A stretch of 51,803 nt of DNA, taken from Halorubrum kocurii JCM 14978 (GTDB taxonomy: Archaea; Halobacteriota; Halobacteria; Halobacteriales; Haloferacaceae). The stretch spans positions 1 to 51,803 of the forward strand of contig NZ_AOJH01000001.1 in the NCBI RefSeq assembly GCF_000337355.1, given 5' to 3'. Below are positions 49,311 to 51,803 of the stretch, in pieces. A model generated the notes under the pieces. That model did no database searches and was not told where the DNA came from. It saw only the letters and a list, made by a program, of their open reading frames with translations. Both the position numbers and the translations under genes were made by a program. The first letter of the stretch is position 1. Each line of letters starts with the position of its first letter.

Positions 49311-50972
49311 ATGCGGTGGACTGAAGAAAAATTAAGAACACAATTTCCGGCGAAAGTCCGGGAAGAACGCTTGGCTGAGGGTCTCGATCCAGATGTTCGA
49401 CCTACTCAGGAATGGATACGTGATCACGGCTATAGCGGGATCGGAGGATTTGCACAGAGGAACGATATGTCGGTTGCTGAGGTATTAGAAAACATCTGTG
49501 GGTTTGAACCTCGAAAAAAGAAGGCGCTCGGTATTCGCCATGCCCAAACCCGTCGTCTCGTCAAAGATTGGCTAACAGTGGAGCAGGACACCTTCAACAC
49601 GTGGGGGGACAACCGTGTTGATGATGCCAGGTCGCATTTCCGGAAGCTGGCGTCTGTCGCTTACGATGAATTTGGAAGTACCAACCTCCTTCGAATCGTC
49701 CAGTCGGAGTCCCCGGCAGACACAGATCTCCTGTTACGACTACTCTCTCATCTCTCATCACATCTTGAGACAGAGGGCGCCCAATCAAACTATACAAGAA
49801 GCCTGTCACGCTGGGCAGATTACCTCTCTATTGTAAACGAGATCGATGACCACGAGGTTGATAGGGCTCGCAAAATGATGGGCTACCAATTTGACCGTCG
49901 CTCGCCTGAGCACAAACTTGAGCCAGAGCAGATTCGAAAATGTTGGGAAGCAGCTGAAACACTAGAAGAAAAGGCGCTTCTCATTATTCTCGTCGCGGCT
50001 GGTACACGTCGCGCCGAACCAACTAATCTGAAAATTTCCCAGTTACGCCTCAATCAAGAAGATCCGTATATTGTCTTCGATGATGAACGGAAAACGGGGG
50101 CAGCGACCGTACCAATCATGGCCGGTGTAGAGGTCATCGAAGCATGGATTGACCAGCTCGAAGAGCTGGACTATTGGGACGGAGAGTGTCTATTCCCAAG
50201 TAAACAGTCTCGTGATGGAACGCGGCCTCCTGGGTGGGTGAATAACACCATCGGAACGATCATAAATCGCGCCGGTGTCACCTTCCCCGACGGTGAGGTG
50301 CCGACACCGAAGTCGTTCCGATCGTTCTGGTATAATCACTATAGCAACGCACGCCAGGCGTGGCTTGCTAATGTCGAGATGCTTGCGGACGAACAGGGAG
50401 TCTCCTCGGCCAAAGTGATTGACCTCCACTACCTGACTGCCAAGGGAGAACGAGATCACTTCCGTAAGTTCGCTCAATCGTACTTCGTGGCCGTGTTCGG
50501 AGAAGACCAGGTACATGACTTCGAGGGCATCCAAGAGGCACGCGACTCTGAGCGTGACGAACACGTACAGAAAGCCATCGATGATTTCGTCGACGACATT
50601 CGCGACGAGTTGAAGACATCCAGTAACGATGAACAGAACTCGAAACACGAGTCGTCAGCCGCCACAGATCCAATTAGTGCTTGGACTCGCGCTCGCCTCC
50701 GAATTGAACATGCCTCTACTATGGCATCGGACAAATTGGAGCATTACCCACCGTCGCCGAAGCGAGCTGTTGGTATTACAGCGATATTCGGTGCTTGGGC
50801 AGTGATCTTCGGAACATTTTGGGCCTACACCGGAATATTCTCTATCGACGTTCTCTCGGGTCAAGTTACTGCGGCTCCTGGGGCAATTATCGGTCTTGTC
50901 CTCGGATTCCTGTATATCGCCACTAATCTACCGGACCTCAACCGCACTGACCCGAAATCTCCACGTTTGTGA
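49311..50972 (+). CDS. Tyrosine-recombinase-like integrase with a C-terminal two-helix membrane tail
   Basis: 553 residues from the ATG at 49311 (MRWTEEKLRTQFPAKVREER). A helical N-terminal region (1-130) is followed by a SAM-like core-binding domain (about 130-200) and a catalytic domain (about 205-405). IILVAAGTRRAEPTNLKISQL has the first Arg; FDDERKTGAATVPI the Lys; PKSFRSFWYNHYSNA stands at the usual HxxR box but is atypical; KVIDLHYLTAKGERDHF carries the likely Tyr. Residues 485-545 form two membrane helices (AVGITAIFGAWAVIFGTFWAY and GAIIGLVLGFLYIATNL). Expected to act in site-specific recombination of a mobile element; activity is uncertain. Confidence 0.8.
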   Translation: MRWTEEKLRTQFPAKVREERLAEGLDPDVRPTQEWIRDHGYSGIGGFAQRNDMSVAEVLENICGFEPRKKKALGIRHAQTRRLVKDWLTVEQDTFNTWGDNRVDDARSHFRKLASVAYDEFGSTNLLRIVQSESPADTDLLLRLLSHLSSHLETEGAQSNYTRSLSRWADYLSIVNEIDDHEVDRARKMMGYQFDRRSPEHKLEPEQIRKCWEAAETLEEKALLIILVAAGTRRAEPTNLKISQLRLNQEDPYIVFDDERKTGAATVPIMAGVEVIEAWIDQLEELDYWDGECLFPSKQSRDGTRPPGWVNNTIGTIINRAGVTFPDGEVPTPKSFRSFWYNHYSNARQAWLANVEMLADEQGVSSAKVIDLHYLTAKGERDHFRKFAQSYFVAVFGEDQVHDFEGIQEARDSERDEHVQKAIDDFVDDIRDELKTSSNDEQNSKHESSAATDPISAWTRARLRIEHASTMASDKLEHYPPSPKRAVGITAIFGAWAVIFGTFWAYTGIFSIDVLSGQVTAAPGAIIGLVLGFLYIATNLPDLNRTDPKSPRL

Positions 50973-51433
50973 ACAATTTCGAGATCAAGTCTTAGTCACT
51001 TGGTCCATTTCACCTAATAATTTGATGTAAAAGGGCCGCTGTAATGACTGATTATTTTTAACTACCGGTTGGTGGTGAGGCGTGAATTAAGAGGTGATTA
51101 AGAACAGAATCCAATTCCAACTCTAGAGACACTCAAAAGGCCAAATAACCGACTCTCGGTTTGTGACACTCTTATAAAAGTTACAACCGATTCTCTTCAA
51201 CTTACGCACGATTCCTGACGGAACCCTCCGGCGCTAGGACGCCGGAGGAGTCGTGCTGCCACCTAATGACAGCAACCAACCCAAATAGGGTCAGGAGTGA
51301 TAACTCTGTTTTTCAGAGTATCCCACTCGGCATTGACCCACTGACACACCGCGTCGCACAGACCAGTTTCAGTAGCTCGCCGAACCGCCGCCAGCGAAAC
51401 GCCGGCCGGACAACCATCGTGGGGTCGGTCTAA
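50973..51433. other. Intergenic region with a strong hairpin
   Basis: A 9-bp perfect stem CCTCCGGCG/CGCCGGAGG (51225-51233, 51240-51248) around CTAGGA recalls IS200/IS605-type ends or a terminator. Short frames of unclear coding value occur on the lower strand at about 51290-51420. Nothing else recognised. Confidence 0.4.
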
Positions 51434-51803
51434 GTGACCGAACCCACCGACGATCCGACCTCGTTCGCTATCCCGATGGATCCAGACCGTGCGTTCAACG
51501 CAATCGCAAATAGTCGTCGCCGCCGCGTCTTGCTCTCACTCTCACAGTCGCATGGAGAGATTACCGCAGGTGATCTGGCCGTCGAAATCGCTGCCATCGA
51601 GAACGCGATCGACCCCAGTAAAATCGGGAGCAACGAACGCACCTCGGTCTACATCTCGCTGACCCAATCGCATCTCAAGACGCTCGATGAGTGCGGTGCA
51701 GTCGCGTTTGATGACCGATCGAAGTCCGTCTCTCCGACAGACGCGACCGAACCGCTCGCCGAACACATCCGCCGACTCCAGACTGCGTGTTACAAGCCAG
51801 ATT
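51434..51803 (+). CDS. Haloarchaeal winged-helix regulator (partial, runs off the window)
   Basis: GTG at 51434: VTEPTDDPTSFAIPMDPDRA, then FNAIANSRRRRVLLSLSQSHGEITAGDLAVEIAAIENAIDP and YISLTQSHLKTLDECGAVAFDDRSKSVSP. This is the winged-helix pattern of the DUF7344-type haloarchaeal proteins (IANSRRRxVL...AVExAAxE...VYISLxQxHLPxLDExGVVxYD). At least 123 residues are present and no stop occurs before the window end. Likely DNA binding; target unknown. Confidence 0.75.
   Translation, partial: MTEPTDDPTSFAIPMDPDRAFNAIANSRRRRVLLSLSQSHGEITAGDLAVEIAAIENAIDPSKIGSNERTSVYISLTQSHLKTLDECGAVAFDDRSKSVSPTDATEPLAEHIRRLQTACYKPD

Overview
This is haloarchaeal DNA (class Halobacteria; genus not determinable by eye). 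The proteins are acidic, and they include CetZ, Orc1/Cdc6, TrmB-type regulators, AglF-type N-glycosylation enzymes, PhiH1-repressor-like winged helices and many TnpB-only IS200/IS605 (IS1341-type) elements. Most of the window looks GC-rich; about 20.5-25.2 kb is strikingly AT-rich. No rRNA, tRNA or CRISPR array was seen.

Layout. (1) 0-6.6 kb: an amino-sugar operon with two tandem GlmU-like nucleotidylyltransferases and GlmS, flanked by membrane-protein genes; this should supply UDP-GlcNAc-type precursors. (2) 6.8-17 kb: a surface-glycan locus with four SDR sugar-nucleotide enzymes (one SQD1/Agl3-like), an AglF-like nucleotidylyltransferase, a TrmB regulator, a Wzx-type flippase and a GT4 glycosyltransferase, plus fragments of an orc gene and of an aglF-like gene. 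(3) 17-27.4 kb: the same theme on more disturbed DNA: IS5 and IS6 remnants, a split Alg13/Alg14-type glycosyltransferase, another GT4, an AT-rich GT2 and a large polytopic membrane protein, a GT2/DUF2304 pair, a truncated GT2 and an epimerase fragment. (4) 27.5-36.7 kb: a compact accessory element. A PhiH1-like repressor diverges from a tightly overlapping seven-gene operon (zinc micro-protein, winged helix, Cys/His protein, two small proteins, a 955-residue multi-winged-helix protein and an HNH protein), followed by partly duplicated, decayed gene ends and a TnpB element. (5) 36.8-41.7 kb: a UPF0175/PIN toxin-antitoxin pair with a palindromic operator, a TnpB element with an overlapping small DNA-binding-type protein, a MITE-like element carrying a 47-residue protein, and an ArchATPase. 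(6) 41.8-46.5 kb: cetZ, a divergent PCNA-like protein, and a replication origin in which orc1 is bracketed by nine copies of an AACACTTACAA...GGGG repeat, with an AT-rich unwinding tract. (7) 46.6-51.8 kb: a third TnpB element that has truncated a host gene, a broken winged-helix regulator, a tyrosine-recombinase-like protein with a two-helix membrane tail, and the start of a further HTH gene.

A recurring signal runs across these regions: five copies of an interrupted palindrome, TTAACCAAC-N22-24-GTTGGTTAA. One sits in the divergent promoter of the broken winged-helix regulator and three more lie upstream of other genes. It may mark the binding site of one regulator family. The best candidates for an undescribed system are the 28.4-33.5 kb operon, this palindrome family, and the PCNA-like protein next to the origin.
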